From NCBI GenBank assembly GCA_003649715.1, contig QMSS01000017.1:1-15912 (forward strand): 15,912 nucleotides of DNA, given 5' to 3'. Positions 14,014 through 15,912 of the stretch are shown here, in pieces; the stretch's first letter is position 1, and every line of letters starts with the position of its first letter. The notes beneath the pieces were generated by a model. It saw only the letters and a list, made by a program, of their open reading frames with translations, had not been told where the DNA came from and did not search any database. The translations under genes were made by a program, and so were the position numbers. The stretch comes from Thermoplasmata archaeon. GTDB lineage: Archaea > Thermoplasmatota > E2 > DHVEG-1.

Positions 14014-15912
14014 TTAGTGCTGTTGTCTGCGTCTGAGTAGAATAAATGCTACTCCTATGGCTGCTATCAGTGTTATCAACTCGAAACCTGGTATTCCTGG
14101 TGCTTTTTTCACTTGTATGGTTATGGATGCTGATTTGAATGATCCAAATGTGGCAGTTATGGTGTAGTTTCCTGTTTTTTCCGGTGCTTTTAGTTTTGCT
14201 ATTCCACCTGCTCCGGTTGTGTATGTATTTTCGTTGAATGTCACTGTTGCACCTATTATTGGGCTTCCTGTATCATCTGCTACTGTCACTTCGAATGTTG
14301 ATCCAGCTGTTACAGATGATACTGTAGCTATTAGGAGTTTGGGTATGTTGATTACGGTTATTGTTAGACCATCTGGATCTGGAGCATATCCTACTGCTGT
14401 TACTGTTATGGTGAATGTACGATCACTTGTTACTTCAGGTGCTGTGAAGGTAGCTTCTCCATTTGCATCAGTTTGAACTGTCTGTCCATTAAAGGTTACA
14501 TCCGCGCCTTCTACTGGTGTATCAGTGCCTTCTTTTTTGACGATTACTTTGAATGTTGCTCCTTCATCTACCTGGGATATTGGGTCTGTGGTTATGTCTA
14601 GTACCCATGATGTCACAGTTATTACTGTGTCTGATGTTCTGTTTTCTACTTTTATACTGATGTTTCCAGTTGAGGTTGGTAGTATTGAGAATACTGCTTT
14701 GCCCTCTGAGTCTGAAGTTGCATTTTGATCTACTCCTTGTCCACTTAAACTTATGAATATGTTGTCTAGCGGTTGGCCACGTCCAGTTACTGTTACGGTG
14801 ACGGTGGTTGTTCGGCCTACTGGTACATATTGTTTGTCTGGTGTTACTGTTGGTATTGAAACTGGGAGTACACCTAGGGCGCGTGCAAAGGCACCATCAT
14901 GTGGTGATTCTGGTTTGAACCAGAATGTTATATTCATCTCAGCTTCACCAGGTGGTAGATAGTCTGCTGTGATGTTGTCTACGGTTACTACTCCATTGAC
15001 AACTTCGTCTTCATCTATTTCTACTGAATCATTTCCACCTGTATCTGCGGATCCATCAAATGAAGTGTTTGCCCATGCCAGGTAGTAATCACCATTTAAG
15101 GTCATGTTGTCTATGAGTAGTGTTCCGTTGATTGGTTCTCCTTCATATGTTATTGTGAATGTAGCACTTATGTTGTCATCATGTTTCCATATAAGCGGTG
15201 TTTTGTCACATGTCACTGTTACTTGTTTTACTATAAAGGTGGCATTGTATCCTTCGCTGTTATGTGTGTTGTTGTATGCATATACTGTGTATGTTCCAGG
15301 CTCTGTTATGTATGTTGCAGATAAGTCTACATTGTAGTCATTTTTTATGTCATCTGAATTAAAGTTGCCGATGTCATCCGTTACGTCGTTGCCATCCTCG
15401 TCAACGATTTTTATGTAGAAATCTGATTTATCATCATCAGATGGGGTGTTACCGGTTGTGTTTCCTGTAGTTGTGTCAATAACTGTTGTATTAATGTAGA
15501 AGTGATCGTATTCGTATCCTGCTAGTATGGTTGTCGGCCATACTTCTACCATGAGATCGTTTTGTGGTTTCATTTTTATGAGAGCATATCCATATCCAGC
15601 ATTTGTTCCACCTATAGCATATATTGTTAGGTTCCTGGGTGCTTTGATGTCGGTGAACCCAACGTGGGTCTGGTTTGTGGTTTGTTGTGTTGTGTTGAAC
15701 TCAAGTGTGTATACTCCATTGGCATCTGCTGTAACACTCTCTACTACATGACCTGTTATTGGGACTCCAGTGTCATTTAGGTAGTATAAGTATACTGTAG
15801 CAAACGGATTAGATGTTCCGGTTGCACTTTTAACATCTATGGTAAATGTTTGATTTTCGTTTATCTGGAATTCACTTGGTGTCACTGTAACTATGCTTCC
15901 ATTGGTCCAGTA
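14014..15912 (-). CDS. Cell-surface Ig-like repeat protein with PGF-CTERM tail, N-terminus outside window
   Basis: The frame is open through the right window edge, so the N-terminus (signal peptide expected) is missing; 633 residues are visible. A GTG at 15885 is only an internal Val codon. The protein is a secreted, surface-anchored beta-rich chain. Tandem Ig-like modules include two clearly related ones at 14353-14571 and 14110-14328, each with the pattern V..G.TF.V.V...G.P..GA.VTFN, and a further module around 14595-14850. The C-terminus carries Pro-Gly-Phe (14083-14091), a hydrophobic helix, then RRR and QQH. This is the PGF-CTERM sorting signal, which in haloarchaea is processed by archaeosortase ArtA with lipid attachment (family knowledge). 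I count about 21 Asn-x-Ser/Thr sequons and no cysteine, and there are acidic Asp-rich stretches, typical of an N-glycosylated envelope protein. No enzymatic domain is recognised. It could be an S-layer-associated protein or adhesin. Confidence 0.88.
   Translation of the reverse strand, partial: YWTNGSIVTVTPSEFQINENQTFTIDVKSATGTSNPFATVYLYYLNDTGVPITGHVVESVTADANGVYTLEFNTTQQTTNQTHVGFTDIKAPRNLTIYAIGGTNAGYGYALIKMKPQNDLMVEVWPTTILAGYEYDHFYINTTVIDTTTGNTTGNTPSDDDKSDFYIKIVDEDGNDVTDDIGNFNSDDIKNDYNVDLSATYITEPGTYTVYAYNNTHNSEGYNATFIVKQVTVTCDKTPLIWKHDDNISATFTITYEGEPINGTLLIDNMTLNGDYYLAWANTSFDGSADTGGNDSVEIDEDEVVNGVVTVDNITADYLPPGEAEMNITFWFKPESPHDGAFARALGVLPVSIPTVTPDKQYVPVGRTTTVTVTVTGRGQPLDNIFISLSGQGVDQNATSDSEGKAVFSILPTSTGNISIKVENRTSDTVITVTSWVLDITTDPISQVDEGATFKVIVKKEGTDTPVEGADVTFNGQTVQTDANGEATFTAPEVTSDRTFTITVTAVGYAPDPDGLTITVINIPKLLIATVSSVTAGSTFEVTVADDTGSPIIGATVTFNENTYTTGAGGIAKLKAPEKTGNYTITATFGSFKSASITIQVKKAPGIPGFELITLIAAIGVAFILLRRRQQH
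14032..14091 (-). other. PGF-CTERM archaeosortase sorting signal
   Basis: The encoded tail reads Pro-Gly-Phe, then about 16 hydrophobic residues, then a short Arg-rich end. This three-part layout defines the PGF-CTERM domain, recognised by an archaeosortase that should be encoded elsewhere in the genome. Confidence 0.85.

Overview
The window is archaeal chromosome, recognisable from the split largest RNA polymerase subunit (A' and A''), ribosomal protein L30e, the short two-KH archaeal NusA, GatE, and a cell-surface protein with a PGF-CTERM tail. It is AT-rich by eye. The second-largest polymerase subunit runs unbroken for about 724 residues, which argues against the split-B arrangement of many methanogens and haloarchaea. 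Together with the PGF-CTERM protein this points loosely to a Thermoplasmatota-like or other non-methanogenic euryarchaeal lineage. That placement is inference only; no 16S gene is present.

Region 1 (1-7054, + strand) is the RNA polymerase operon: rpoB (5' end cut off by the window edge), rpoA1, rpoA2, rpl30e and nusA, tightly packed and followed by a T-rich terminator. The genes usually found next in archaea (rps12, rps7, EF-2, EF-1alpha) are absent.

Region 2 (7165-10556, + strand) is a four-gene operon with its own TATA box and Shine-Dalgarno (SD) sequence. It encodes a [2Fe-2S]/FAD/NAD(P)-type oxidoreductase (496 aa), a double-cluster ferredoxin-like protein (154 aa), a BFD-like [2Fe-2S] protein (96 aa) and a DAO-family FAD amine dehydrogenase (391 aa). 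Order, sizes and domains match the alpha-gamma-delta-beta subunits of the dye-linked L-proline dehydrogenase complex of Thermococcales. The likely role is amino-acid (probably L-proline) oxidation feeding electrons through Fe-S and flavin centres. All four genes start with GTG and overlap.

Region 3 (10643-12884) holds gatE (+), which overlaps tail-to-tail by 14 nt with a minus-strand gene for a membrane-anchored, Holliday-junction-resolvase-like endonuclease. A dyad with a third half-site lies upstream of the latter.

Region 4 (13126-15912, minus strand) holds a family-2 glycosyltransferase resembling dolichyl-phosphate sugar transferases, with a problematic 5' end, and the C-terminal 633 residues of a sequon-rich, Ig-like-repeat surface protein ending in PGF-CTERM. 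Together they suggest a glycosylated cell envelope. No tRNA, rRNA, CRISPR array or insertion sequence was seen. No intergenic gap exceeds 300 bases.
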